Below, piece after piece: positions 41,641-50,760 of a DNA stretch of 64,000 nucleotides. The position numbers and the translations under genes were made by a program. Numbering within the stretch: position 1 is the first letter of the stretch; the number at the start of each line of letters is the position of its first letter. The notes below the pieces were generated by a model. It did no database searches. It had not been told where the DNA came from and saw only the letters and a list, made by a program, of their open reading frames with translations. Source of the DNA: an uncultured Ruminococcus sp. (GTDB lineage: Bacteria > Bacillota > Clostridia > Oscillospirales > Ruminococcaceae); NCBI GenBank assembly GCA_945868475.1, contig CAMBLM010000004.1:118693-182692 (forward strand), in the 5' to 3' direction.

Positions 41641-42800
41641 TTAATGCAAGGGGAAAAAAAGAGTATACAGAATTCATGAGAAAAATTTTTAAATACGGTG
41701 ATGATTTAAATACTACTCCTGTACATAAGGCATTAATTAAATTAGATATACCAACCATTGTTACAACTAATTATGATCATCTTATCGAAAAGGCCGCAGA
41801 AGAAAATGGTGAAATTATGCAAGTCGTAAGTCAAGATGCAGATTTACCGTATTTAAAATATGGTCACCAACTAATAAAAATTCATGGCGATTTTGAGCAT
41901 GACAATTTTGTGCTCAAAGAAGATGATTATTTACATTATTCAACAAATTTCAAATTAATTAAAACTTATATAAAATCATTAATAGGATCCAAAGTTATAT
42001 TATTTATAGGATATTCACTTAATGATCCTGATATTAAACATATCTTCTCTTGGGCTAAGGAAATACTTGGACAGAACTTTCAAAGAGCATATATGATTTT
42101 GACATGCACAGAACCAAATGATATTGAGAGAGAATATTTTAAAAACTTGGGTGTTAACATAATATACGCTAATGAACTTATTGAAGGCACAAATGACAAT
42201 CATACAGAACAAATACTTGGCGTAATCGAATTAATCAGCTCTAAAGGCACTAGCACTTTACTTGATGAAATTCATAATGATATTTTCCAAATGAACAATT
42301 TAAATTATGTATATGGAAAATATATTCAAAATGTATTATATAAATATAATATAATATGCGATCACTGCTCGATTAATATGTGGCCAAATGAAAAGACTCA
42401 ATCATTTAATGTTCTTTTTGATACTTTATGGAAATTTTTTAAAGGTGAAGATATTACAAATACTTTTGAAAATAGAAATGACATTAACGCCCTTAATGAC
42501 ATTAAAGATGTAATAGAAAAAAGTCGTTTCACTGAATTATACTACAGTAGCAAACATAATCACCAAGAAATTAAAATTTCCAATAATAATGCAAATGATA
42601 TTGAAGAATTAATGATATCATTCGACTACGAAGGAATGCATACATTATTAGACAATAGCATTCATAATTTATCATTATCAAATCCTGATTTGCTACTAAA
42701 AACTGCTTTTATTTGTATAGCCCTGAAGATTATGGCTCTGCGAAAAAATCTCTGTAAATTCAACAACTGTGGTAAAAAACGACATTGTGGAGCGGCTTGA
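41640..42800 (+). pseudogene. 5'-truncated SIR2-domain gene (defence NADase type)
   Basis: The frame is open from about 41640 (FNARGKKEYTEFMRKIF), with no good start before the internal ATG at 41676. SIR2_2-type motifs: IVTTNYDHLIEKAAEENGE with the catalytic-type Asn/Asp, IKIHGDFEHD with the catalytic His, and KVILFIGYSLNDPDIKHIF. A C-terminal helical region of about 200 residues follows, unlike the SLOG domain of ThsA. The N-terminal NAD-binding strand is missing. The last 20 residues (KNLCKFNNCGKKRHCGAA) look foreign, so the 3' end may be replaced too. Confidence 0.65.
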
Positions 42801-42872
42801 AAAAAGCCTCTCAAAATTTTATTGCATTATACAACAAACACCGTAATTTGTCAAGTTTCTTAGGCTATCAGT

Positions 42873-43985
42873 CAGGGCAACCGCATGAAAAAATCAACAG
42901 AATTTGTTCAAAATGACATTGCAAAGGAATTGGTCGTCAAAAGAGCAACGAAAACGTTTTGCTTTCATACTCAGTTTAGCCTTTGTGAAGCTTTTGTATA
43001 AATTCAAAGCAATATGACGGATAACAGCTAAGTTTTCGCCGCTGTTATCCTTTCTCATTCGACAGTTATCCTCGTTAAAATTCACATCAAGACACCAATG
43101 CAGATTATTTTCAATTCCCCAATGCTTTCTTGCGGCTTCCGAAAACAGCTGAACATCTGTAAGTGATGTGATAAAATACCTGTCCTCAACGCTTTCTGTT
43201 TCATCAACAATACGGGTACTTCTTACCATTCCGATTGCATTCAGACCTGCCCATTCATCACGATTTTCAATCCACTCTATGTCAGTTGTCAGAAAATACT
43301 CTCGCTTTTCAATTCTGCCATGCCCCTTATCAAGTGTTGATGTTTTGCTGAGCGGATAAAACCCCGGTTCTTTTTCCGCTGTTTCAAAATACAGCTTTAC
43401 ATCATCGTGAAGTGTTTCCTGATTTCCTTTTAAGCAAATCACATAATTACAATTCTTTTCACGGATCTTCTGTACTGTTTTTTTCTGACAGCTCATAGCA
43501 TCGCTCGTTATCGTGCAGTTCTGCACATCAATCAAATCCAGAAGCTGCGGAACAGCCGGAATTTCATTGCTTTTCCCGTCAACTCGCTGCTGTCCGAGAA
43601 CAATACCTGTTTTGTTTGCCCATGCACTGACCATATGAATAACGCTGTAATTATCATCCCGACTTCCGCATATTGTTTTTCCGTCTACGCTGACTATTTC
43701 GTCCTCGGGAATATCGCTTATGCTTCTTGCCCAATTCACAAAGCATTTTTCGAGTCGGTCGGGTTTGATGATCGCAAAAATCCGCTGAAATGTATCATCG
43801 GTTGGTACGCCGTTTTCAAGCTTCAGATTAAATTCACGGCGAAACATATCCACCTTGGATTTACAATACATAGCAATTTCATTCCAATGCTCTGCTCCTG
43901 CTGTTACGGCTGCAATTGTAATAACGATCACTTCTACAAGATTGTATTTTATCTTGCCTTGCTGCCTTGTATCCTGGTATAATTA
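42873..43985 (-). mobile_element. ISAs1-family element, truncated at its transposase start
   Basis: The end CAGGGCAACCGCATGAAAAAA at 42873 resembles an ISAs1 terminal inverted repeat. No inverted partner (GCGGTTGCCCTG) is found near 44 kb, and the transposase frame lacks its first roughly 15-25 residues. It is a partial copy next to the IS110 element. Confidence 0.65.
42894..43931 (-). CDS. ISAs1-family (H-repeat) DDE transposase, N-terminally truncated
   Basis: 345 codons from a GTG at 43931. The reading frame extends further upstream as YQDTRQQGKIKYNLVEV to a stop without ATG, so the normal start is lost. The DDE catalytic core is visible: ISDIPEDEIVSVDGKTICGS, CTITSDAMSCQKKTVQKI and the EHWGIENNLHWCLDV-type Glu region (RKHWGIENNLHWCLDVNFNEDNCRMR). 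The rest is full length. It is probably inactive because the ends are broken. Confidence 0.85.
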   Translation of the reverse strand: MIVITIAAVTAGAEHWNEIAMYCKSKVDMFRREFNLKLENGVPTDDTFQRIFAIIKPDRLEKCFVNWARSISDIPEDEIVSVDGKTICGSRDDNYSVIHMVSAWANKTGIVLGQQRVDGKSNEIPAVPQLLDLIDVQNCTITSDAMSCQKKTVQKIREKNCNYVICLKGNQETLHDDVKLYFETAEKEPGFYPLSKTSTLDKGHGRIEKREYFLTTDIEWIENRDEWAGLNAIGMVRSTRIVDETESVEDRYFITSLTDVQLFSEAARKHWGIENNLHWCLDVNFNEDNCRMRKDNSGENLAVIRHIALNLYKSFTKAKLSMKAKRFRCSFDDQFLCNVILNKFC

Positions 43986-44029
43986 AATCACCCCCAGCCG
44001 AAGAATTAATTATACACTACCTTTCAAAA

Positions 44030-44390
44030 AAAATAATAAGAGTGATATAATAAAAGGTGCTTTTACCACACAGGAGGATAGGGCAACGCTGGGGAGCGAC
44101 CTGAGCGCCTGTGTGAGTTTTAGAAAAGGGGGATATCCCCGTAGGATGAGGTTCGCCCTTTGGAAAACCAAAGCGGTAAACCCATCCGGTAACTTTAAGG
44201 AAACCCCGTAGTCCATTTCATGAATTTCACCTACGGCAGAATAACTGACCGGTTAATGGAGGTTTTGGCTGCGGGCTTTTCCTGAGTGTGGTTATTAGTT
44301 GGTTACGGCGCTTTGCGACCGGTAATAAGGAACCGGGTTACATAGGAAAAGTTATGCAGACAGCACCGGGGTTTACAAATTTTTGGAGGT
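44030..44390 (+). ncRNA. Probable IS110 bridge RNA / non-coding end
   Basis: About 360 bp of GC-richer, hairpin-dense sequence precedes the IS110 transposase and has no ORF with a ribosome site. Stems include GGGGGATATCCCC, GGTAATAAGGAACCGGGTTAC and CGACCGG...CCGGTAA. In the IS110 group the long non-coding left end encodes a bridge RNA with separate loops for target and donor, and this location and density of structure match. Exact RNA ends and loop sequences cannot be set by eye. Confidence 0.6.
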
Positions 44391-44394
44391 CAAT

Positions 44395-45591
44395 ATGATC
44401 ATTGTCGGAATTGATATCGCATCTCAGAAACACGATTACTTTATGATCCATAAGGATACAGGCGTTGTTTTCTCTTCATCATCTGTTACTATCCCAAACA
44501 ATGAATATGGATACAAAAAGCTCCACTCGGATATCTTATCCTTCAGTGGAGCTATCGGTGATTCAGATATACGTATAGGGCTTGAATCTACCGGTATCTA
44601 CCACACTAACATCATCGCCTATCTCATTGCACATGATTTTCAGGTAATGATGATCAATCCGATTTTAACCAATATGGCTCGCAAAGCCGGCAAAGTGCAT
44701 TCACCTAAAAATGACAACCTTGACTCGCAGACCATTTGTAAGTACATGATAGATCACTCGGACGAATTCTCGCCCTATACATCTACATTATACCACAAAC
44801 AAACGCTAAAGTCACTATCCCGCAAAAGATTTTTTATTGTTGATGAATACAGAAAAGCCAAGCTTGTTCTGAACAACCTTATTCAGATCACCTTTCCCGA
44901 GATGAAATCTCTTTTCAGCAACATTTACGGCGAATCCGCTCTTGCCATTCTCAAGGAATACGGCACTCCAAAGAAGCTTGCCAAAGCTCATATTTCCAAG
45001 GTCGATTCGCTGCTTCACGGAAGATGCAAATGCTCTGCTGCCGACATTATTGAAGCTGCAAAACACTCTGTCGGCATTTCCGATGACTGCTGTGCTTTTG
45101 AGATCACAGATGCTATTGAGAATCTTGAATTCATTCAGCGCAGGATCGAAAAATATGATGCTCAGATAAAGCTGTTGGTTGATGAGCTGTGTCCGAATCT
45201 GCTTACCGTTCCCGGTATCGGCTATACTACCGGTATCGGCTATACTACCGCAGGACTTATTGCCGGTGAAATAGGTGATGCAGAGCGTTTTCACAGTGCA
45301 GAAAGTCTCATATCTTACAGCGGGATCGATGTCACTGTTTACGAATCCGGCAAGTACAAGGCTAAACATCTGATGCCGTCAAAAAAGGGTTCACGCTATC
45401 TTCGCTATGCCCTTTTTCAGGTTGCAAGAGTTGTTCGCCTGCACGATCCTGTTTTTAATGCCTATTATGCCAAAAAACAGGCTGAAGGCAAGCACTACTA
45501 TGTTATCCTCGGGCATATCCAGAAGAAGCTTTGCCGTCTTGTTTATTCGCTTATGAAGTCCGGTAAGAACTACGAGGTCCGTCCTCAATAA
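44395..45591 (+). CDS. IS110-family DEDD transposase/recombinase
   Basis: 398 aa from the ATG at 44395 (TTGGAGGTCA upstream). The N-terminal RuvC-like DEDD domain has IIVGIDIASQKHDYF, GLESTGIYH and SPKNDNLDSQTI. The C-terminal Tnp20 domain has the HhH motif LLTVPGIGYTTG and the Ser-containing ISYSGIDVTVYESGKYK. In the HhH segment the six residues GIGYTT are repeated by an exact 18-bp tandem duplication (45214-45231 and 45232-45249), absent in normal members. Whether this impairs the enzyme is unknown. Confidence 0.9.
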   Translation: MIIVGIDIASQKHDYFMIHKDTGVVFSSSSVTIPNNEYGYKKLHSDILSFSGAIGDSDIRIGLESTGIYHTNIIAYLIAHDFQVMMINPILTNMARKAGKVHSPKNDNLDSQTICKYMIDHSDEFSPYTSTLYHKQTLKSLSRKRFFIVDEYRKAKLVLNNLIQITFPEMKSLFSNIYGESALAILKEYGTPKKLAKAHISKVDSLLHGRCKCSAADIIEAAKHSVGISDDCCAFEITDAIENLEFIQRRIEKYDAQIKLLVDELCPNLLTVPGIGYTTGIGYTTAGLIAGEIGDAERFHSAESLISYSGIDVTVYESGKYKAKHLMPSKKGSRYLRYALFQVARVVRLHDPVFNAYYAKKQAEGKHYYVILGHIQKKLCRLVYSLMKSGKNYEVRPQ

Positions 45592-45830
45592 CTCTTGTTC
45601 TTCATATTTTTTATTGGCTGCCTCCCGGCGGTCTGCTTTGCCGTACTCTTTTTTCACTTTGTTAATTCTTTGTGAATTATTTCACACCCTCTTGATTTTT
45701 TTATAGTTGGCTCCAATATATAATATGCGTTTATTGAAATATTGTTTCTATACTTTATATTTTACATCATTTTTATTGATTTTTCAATATGAAAAGAATA
45801 AATTTTTTGGCTGTCCGATTTGGCGGACAG
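45592..45830. other. Right flank of the IS110 element
   Basis: AT-rich sequence after the transposase, including TTTGTTAATTCTTTGTGAATTATTTC. IS110 elements lack terminal inverted repeats, so the right boundary cannot be set from one copy. Confidence 0.4.
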
Positions 45831-46754
45831 TTATTCCAAAGCGTTGGAAATAACGGCTCCGTTATAAATAGACAATGCTATTTTAGGTGGATCATCGCAG
45901 CTGATCACAAAAAGCGTTATTTCGGGGTCGTCAATGCCCTTGCTTTCAACATTCTGATAGATCAAAAGGCAAATATCGCAGTATTGCGAAGTGATATTTT
46001 CCCACGTTGCACGGTCTTCTTCTGTTTTTATTGGATCATCGGCAATGCTGAATCCCTCGGGATAAATGTCAACTGCAAATTGCTTTGTGCCTTTGGAGTG
46101 AGTTACTTTGGAATTCGGGTAACTGTCTTTGACGATATCTTCTATGTATTGACGGGTTTCTTCAAATACTTCGTCTTCTTCGACAGCGGCGGTCGTTTCT
46201 CTCGGTTCGATCTCTTTCTCGACAATCTCTGAGGAAATTTGCTCCAAAGAAATACGGCACGGCTCATTGATTTCTATATGGTAGCCTTTGGGTACGGTCA
46301 TTTCTTCGCTTGCACCGACATCGATAAGCTTAACGCTGTCCGCATCGGCAGTTTCTTCCCAACCTGCATCGGTGACAACAATTTCGTCGCTATACACGTT
46401 TACCTGCGTCATATAGTCGCCGATATTCGTTATTTTATACGTTCCATAAGGCACATAATATGCGTAAAAGCTTTCTTCAAACTCTGTGCCTTTGTTGTAG
46501 GTAATCATCTTACCATAGTCGTCCTGTTCACCTGCGACGAGTTCAAATGAGAGTGTTTCTGCCGCTTCGTTGGTTTCGGATTCTGATTCCGCTGTTGTTT
46601 CTTCAGTTGTTTCCTCTTCGGCGGTTGCCGCAACGGTCGTCGGCTGTGTTTCTGTATGTGTAGTTGTTTCAGTTGTTCCGTTGCCGCACGATGCCAAAGC
46701 AAGGCAGAGCAGAGCGGCAAAGGTCTCGGAAATAATACGGTTGTTTGATCTCAT
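45831..46754 (-). CDS. Lipoprotein of unknown function
   Basis: 307 aa. A lipobox signal (ETFAALLCLALASCGNG, Cys near residue 23) is followed by a Thr/Glu-rich linker (TTETTTHTETQPTTVAAT). Then comes an all-beta-looking globular part (YYVPYGTYKITNIGDYMTQV; VPKGYHIEINEPCRISLEQI). The C-terminal part (about 190-300) ends with SLSIYNGAVISNALE. The family is not recognised. It is exported to the outer face of the membrane and starts a run of secreted proteins on this strand. Confidence 0.75.
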   Translation of the reverse strand: MRSNNRIISETFAALLCLALASCGNGTTETTTHTETQPTTVAATAEEETTEETTAESESETNEAAETLSFELVAGEQDDYGKMITYNKGTEFEESFYAYYVPYGTYKITNIGDYMTQVNVYSDEIVVTDAGWEETADADSVKLIDVGASEEMTVPKGYHIEINEPCRISLEQISSEIVEKEIEPRETTAAVEEDEVFEETRQYIEDIVKDSYPNSKVTHSKGTKQFAVDIYPEGFSIADDPIKTEEDRATWENITSQYCDICLLIYQNVESKGIDDPEITLFVISCDDPPKIALSIYNGAVISNALE

Positions 46755-46800
46755 TTTAATTATCCTCTGCTTTTACTGTTCGATTTTTAGGACAGATAGA

Positions 46801-46829
46801 TTTGCCCCGAACTTTCAGAACGGGGCAAA
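46801..46829 (-). terminator. Hairpin after the DUF5067 gene
   Basis: TTTGCCCCG / CGGGGCAAA with loop AACTTTCAGAA, 15 bp after the stop of the gene on the minus strand. Only a weak T run follows. Confidence 0.5.
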
Positions 46830-46844
46830 TTCATTTCGTTTGTT

Positions 46845-47789
46845 TTATTTAAGCTTGATTGTCTGAGTTAAAAGCGGCTTTTTGTCCTTTGACCAGTCAA
46901 ACAACTTGTAGCACTCGATTTCAACATCTTTTTTTGTGCTGTCAAGGATATAAGCGACCTTTACGGTTGTTGTCGCACCTGGCTTGATCTTATCGGAAGT
47001 TGAAGACTTACCTTCATAATCGTGATAATAGCTTGTGTCACACTCAACCCCATTTTGATATGCTGTATCGTCAACTTCGAGATACCAGCTTGTTGTTTCG
47101 TCGGAAAGGTTGGTAAACTGGTATTCGACAACCAATATGTTGTTATCTCGTCTATCGGTGGTTACCTCGGTGCTTAAAATCTTAACAAGATATTCAAGTT
47201 TAGGCATCTGGTCTACAATATCTGCATTATTGCAGCCGCTTTCTGTGCAAGCCCAGTAACCATTATAATTACGGTCAGCAAGCTCACTTTCGCCAATATT
47301 GACCGTTGACTTGTCGCTCTTGCTTATTTTCTTGGCTGCGCTGCATTTGGGATCTCCGTGCAGACATTTTGTTTTTTTATCAAGCGTAAACTTGTGATTT
47401 TTTCCAAGACATATACCGTTTTTGTCAAACTTATATGCTGTTCCGTCTACCTTTACAACGCCAGTTGCAGCTTTTCCGTTGGACTGGAGATAGTATTTAT
47501 CGCCGCTTTTGAGAGTAAGCCAACGGCTTTTATACATTTTGCCATCTTTGCCAAAATAATATTTTGCTGTTTTTGTTTTGAGCCAACCGGTTTGGCGTGT
47601 GCCATCAGCTGTAATATAATAGTTGTCGTTGCCTATTTTTAGCCATCCTTTTTCGGCTGTTGTACCATCGGTGTACTGATAAGCGTAACCATTGCCAGAC
47701 TTGACCCATTCATCAGCGGAAACCGTCACCACTGTCGACATCGCCATTAATACTGCTGCTGCGATTGCTGCAATTTTTGATGTTTTCAT
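46845..47789 (-). CDS. Secreted protein with choline-binding-type repeats and DUF5067-like domain
   Basis: 314 aa from the ATG at 47789 (GGAGGG 7 bases upstream). Signal peptide MKTSKIAAIAAAVLMAMSTV, cleaved after VSA. Residues about 25-125 hold four cell-wall-binding repeats (GWLKIGNDNYYITADGTRQT, GWLKTKTAKYYFGKDGKMY and so on). The C-terminal half resembles DUF5067 (LVVEYQFTNLSDETTSWYLE; IKPGATTTVKVAYILDS). It is likely bound to the cell envelope. It belongs to the same class of envelope proteins as 48737 and 50761. Confidence 0.8.
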   Translation of the reverse strand: MKTSKIAAIAAAVLMAMSTVVTVSADEWVKSGNGYAYQYTDGTTAEKGWLKIGNDNYYITADGTRQTGWLKTKTAKYYFGKDGKMYKSRWLTLKSGDKYYLQSNGKAATGVVKVDGTAYKFDKNGICLGKNHKFTLDKKTKCLHGDPKCSAAKKISKSDKSTVNIGESELADRNYNGYWACTESGCNNADIVDQMPKLEYLVKILSTEVTTDRRDNNILVVEYQFTNLSDETTSWYLEVDDTAYQNGVECDTSYYHDYEGKSSTSDKIKPGATTTVKVAYILDSTKKDVEIECYKLFDWSKDKKPLLTQTIKLK

Positions 47790-47847
47790 TTTAACACCCT
47801 CCATAATTTTTTACTGTCCATATTATTGGACACCTATTTTCACACAC

Positions 47848-47876
47848 TTGACAAAATAGAACAAATGTGCTATTAT
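47848..47876 (+). promoter_or_regulatory. SigA promoter with extended -10
   Basis: TTGACA-17-TATTAT with TGC before the -10. It points at the small ORF at 47962. Confidence 0.65.
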
Positions 47877-47961
47877 TGTTACAACGCTACCGAAACCATT
47901 CGGAAAAAATTAAATAGCAATGGAATTTGCCCCATTCCATACAAACCGAAAGGACAAAAAT

Positions 47962-48117
47962 ATGCTTACAAAAGACGATGCTGAACTTTTAGAAGCTTAC
48001 CGTGATCTCACCGATGAGCAGCGAGAAAACGTCCTCGATTTTTTACGGGTTACTTTTTCGACTTCTTCAAAAGCTCCAGAAGTGACTTGCGATAGTCAGG
48101 ATCAGCTTCTTTCATAA
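47962..48117 (+). CDS. Small helical protein, antisense overlap with the HTH gene
   Basis: 51 aa, MLTKDDAELLEAYRDLTDEQ then RENVLDFLRV. It has a good promoter and AAAGGACAAAAAT upstream. Its last 22 codons overlap the 3' end of the HTH gene on the other strand. The first 30 residues look like a real acidic helical protein; the tail may be read-through. Confidence 0.4.
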   Translation: MLTKDDAELLEAYRDLTDEQRENVLDFLRVTFSTSSKAPEVTCDSQDQLLS

Positions 48118-48361
48118 TCGAAATAAATTCCTGCTCGTCTTCGGGAAGGTCGCTGAACCTTTCCTTGACGGGTGTTTTTCCAAGTATGTAATCAACGGAA
48201 ACGCCGAACTCGTCCGAAATAGCGGCGAGCCATTCGGGGCGAACGTTATTATTTTTCCATGTTGATAAGTTTCCTCTGTTGTTCGTTATTTTCACGCACA
48301 AGGCAGTTATGGTTGTGCCATTTTCGCGGCATAACTCTTGCAATTTTTCATATAACGTCAT
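48050..48361 (-). CDS. XRE-family HTH regulator
   Basis: 103 aa. HTH in the first 60 residues (LQELCRENGTTITALCVKIT, GNLSTWKNNNVRPEWLAAIS, FGVSVDYILGKT), like phage or plasmid Cro/CI repressors. A short C-terminal tail follows. Divergent from the promoter at 48475 with palindromic sites, which it may repress. Confidence 0.85.
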   Translation of the reverse strand: MTLYEKLQELCRENGTTITALCVKITNNRGNLSTWKNNNVRPEWLAAISDEFGVSVDYILGKTPVKERFSDLPEDEQEFISIMKEADPDYRKSLLELLKKSKK

Positions 48362-48450
48362 TTTAACATTTCCTTTCGCCGCTTGGTATTGTACTGAGCG
48401 GCTATTATTTTTGCCTAAAAAGTCATTATAAATTTGTGAATAATCACAAA

Positions 48451-48503
48451 ATCCAAATATTTAGATGAAATCTGTTGACAAATCCAAATATCTGAATTAT
48501 AAT
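48451..48503 (+). promoter_or_regulatory. Promoter with palindromic operator
   Basis: TTGACA (48475-48480) and TATAAT (48498-48503), 17-bp spacer. The imperfect palindrome ATCCAAATATTTAGAT (48451-48466) sits before the -35, and a repeat ATCCAAATATCTGAAT (48482-48497) fills the spacer, 31 bp apart. This looks like a repressor-controlled promoter, probably for the HTH gene at 48050. Confidence 0.65.
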
Positions 48504-48684
48504 ATAATCACACGGTAAAGAACAGACCCCAAACAGATTTCCCCCGAACGGACAAGCCGCCGCAGGTGATACAAGATATAGTTTCGCAGCTTTAATTGTA
48601 CCACTTTTCGGCGGATATGTCAACGGGAACGGGATTATTTTTTTACAAACAAAATACCGTAATTTGTACAGAAGGAGGCGCACA

Positions 48685-48831
48685 ATGGATAACAGCTTGA
48701 CCTTGTTTGCGGCGGAGATAAAAAAACAGCTTACCATTAAGGGGTGGAAGAATGCTGACCTTGCCAAAGGTATATGTCTTGCCTTTTATCGTTGTTTTTT
48801 TCCGTTGCCATCGTGCCATCGGAGTTAAAAT
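48685..48831 (+). pseudogene. Truncated HTH-type gene start
   Basis: ATG with GGAGGCG upstream. MDNSLTLFAAEIKKQLTIKG then WKNADLAKGI is the first half of an XRE-type HTH. After about 30 codons the sequence runs into the 3' end of the oppositely oriented LRR gene and continues out of family. It is the remnant of the gene once served by the 48475 promoter. Confidence 0.6.
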
Positions 48832-49792
48832 AATATCGCTTGCCTTTTATTTTCATCCAACCCTTTGCGGCTTTGTATTTATCCTCGCCCGAGGTCTGGA
48901 AGTAATATTTTTTGCCGTCTTTCTTTACCCAGCCTGTCACTGCCTGTCCGAGGTTTTTTGTCTTTTTGGAGAAATAATATATATCTCCGCTCTTCATTTT
49001 TACAAAGCCTTTGCGAGCCTTTCCGCTTTTGTCAAAATAGTATAGCTTTCCGTTGAAAGTCTTTTTGCCCGAAACAAGTTTGCTGTTTTTGTAGCCGTAA
49101 ATATCCGAGCGATAGGACTGAACACCGGTAAATTTTCCGAGTGAGGTGAACTTTACACCGTTTTTGACAGCGTACAAAGCTGCATCGGAATTTTCGTAAG
49201 CATAGATAGACGAACCATTGCCAAATAACATATATCCGATATCTATCTTCATAGACTTGATAATGATCTTTATGTCGTTAAAATATAATTCAAAGGCACT
49301 TTTCCCTATATAATCAACCGTTGAAGGGATAGTAATACTTGAAAAAAGGTTACACTGGTTGAAAGCCCTTTCTCCTATTGATCTCAATCCTTCGGGAAGC
49401 GTTACTGACTTTACGCCGTAATTAAATTCAAAAGCATTATCTCCTATCGTTTCAACGCTTGCCGGTATGTTTATTTCAGTAAGCTTGCTGTATTTAAATG
49501 CGGAATCATCAATGAGTTTCAAAGTGTTGGGGAACTTTACCGATGTTAATTTGCTGTATTGACCTGCCTCGGCAGCAATAGATGTAACAGGGTATCCTTC
49601 AACCTTGGAGGGAATAGTCAAAGAAGTAAGACTGCTGTTTATTTTGATTATTGTCACTTCATCATCAGAAATAAAATAATCAAAAAGTCCCTTGTAGTTT
49701 CCTTCAGAAAATTCCGACGCGGAGACAGTTATCCCACAAAAAAGCTGTAGAATAAAAAATGCGGATAAAACAACTGCAATAATTTTTTTCAT
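48737..49792 (-). CDS. Secreted BspA-type LRR protein with choline-binding-type repeats
   Basis: 351 aa from the ATG at 49792 (AGGAGG upstream; a longer frame to 49942 lacks a site). Signal peptide KKIIAVVLSAFFILQLFCGI. LRR_5 (BspA) repeats at about 50-185 (LKLIDDSAFKYSKLTEINIP; VETIGDNAFEFNYGVKSVTLP; LRSIGERAFNQCNLFSSITIP). Cell-wall repeats follow to the end (GKLYYFDKSGKARKGFVKM; GWMKIKGKRYYFNSDGTMA). The last residues KNNDKRQDIYLWQGQHSSTP look foreign and meet the truncated HTH gene, so the native 3' end was lost. Confidence 0.8.
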   Translation of the reverse strand: MKKIIAVVLSAFFILQLFCGITVSASEFSEGNYKGLFDYFISDDEVTIIKINSSLTSLTIPSKVEGYPVTSIAAEAGQYSKLTSVKFPNTLKLIDDSAFKYSKLTEINIPASVETIGDNAFEFNYGVKSVTLPEGLRSIGERAFNQCNLFSSITIPSTVDYIGKSAFELYFNDIKIIIKSMKIDIGYMLFGNGSSIYAYENSDAALYAVKNGVKFTSLGKFTGVQSYRSDIYGYKNSKLVSGKKTFNGKLYYFDKSGKARKGFVKMKSGDIYYFSKKTKNLGQAVTGWVKKDGKKYYFQTSGEDKYKAAKGWMKIKGKRYYFNSDGTMATEKNNDKRQDIYLWQGQHSSTP

Positions 49793-49806
49793 ATTGATTT
49801 TCCTCC

Positions 49807-50727
49807 TTATAAAGACATTACCCGATAACCATTTGAATAATAACAATCTACATTTTTTAAAATATATCCACCGTTTTCCTTGGCATAAGTGACCTTGATC
49901 TTTCGGCAGACATTCATATATGTCGCATCCGAATAATACCACATATCATCGGTGTAATATCCTGTCTTTTTGTTTTTGGTCGTCTTTTTGCATCTGACAG
50001 CATAAACAGGCATACCGTGACCACATTCCTTAAAGTACAGACCATCTTTTTTTGTAAAATTATCTAATTCACTTGGGGATATCTGCTTTTTGCTGCCATA
50101 GAATTTGTTGAGTTCCTTTGTGAGTGCCGTTTTCGAGATACCGTTCGGGAATTTAAGGGACAAAGCATAATGATAATAAAAATGGATAAAGCCGTACGAA
50201 TATTCCATATTTTTTATCTGTTTCTGCGTTGCACTTCCGAAATCGGTTATATAATCGGCAATGCCGTCGCTTAAATAGAATTTAGGATATCGCACCCAAT
50301 AGGGTTCTGTTCTTTTTCCCATAGGATAGAACAGATAAGTACCGGTTTCTCCGTCATGCATATTAAAATATGCAAAGTACTTGTGTTTTCCCTTCTTGAA
50401 GAAACTATTGTTGCTTTTCGTGATATTAAATGTTATGTACGCTCCGATTTGGCTGTAACCATCGTTTTTCTCAATGATCTCAACGGAAAAATCCTTGATA
50501 TTAACGCCGCTGTATTTGAATTGTTTCGGATCGGTGCATGGAATAAATTCCGCAACAAGCTCATAATTATGATCTTTCAGAGCCTTTGCAAATGTGTAGT
50601 AATAATCATAATCATCAAGCTGATATATATTGATCTGATCGTTATTGTAGGCAGATGCATTGATGCTTAACACACTTATGCCGAATGTGATCGTCAGGAT
50701 AACGGCTATAAGTTTTTTTATGGTCAT
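49807..50727 (-). CDS. Secreted protein of unknown function
   Basis: 306 aa with signal peptide (KKLIAVILTITFGISVLSINASA). The mature part is Tyr- and Lys-rich with no known domain, and the C-terminal stretch YYSDATYMNVCRKIKVTYAK is typical of small secreted proteins in this cluster. The ATG at 50727 follows AAGGACGTGATAAA. It lies 14 bp before the LRR gene at 49792 and so is co-transcribed with it. Confidence 0.7.
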   Translation of the reverse strand: MTIKKLIAVILTITFGISVLSINASAYNNDQINIYQLDDYDYYYTFAKALKDHNYELVAEFIPCTDPKQFKYSGVNIKDFSVEIIEKNDGYSQIGAYITFNITKSNNSFFKKGKHKYFAYFNMHDGETGTYLFYPMGKRTEPYWVRYPKFYLSDGIADYITDFGSATQKQIKNMEYSYGFIHFYYHYALSLKFPNGISKTALTKELNKFYGSKKQISPSELDNFTKKDGLYFKECGHGMPVYAVRCKKTTKNKKTGYYTDDMWYYSDATYMNVCRKIKVTYAKENGGYILKNVDCYYSNGYRVMSL

Positions 50728-50760
50728 TTTATCACGTCCTTAAATGTTTTATATTTTTCG

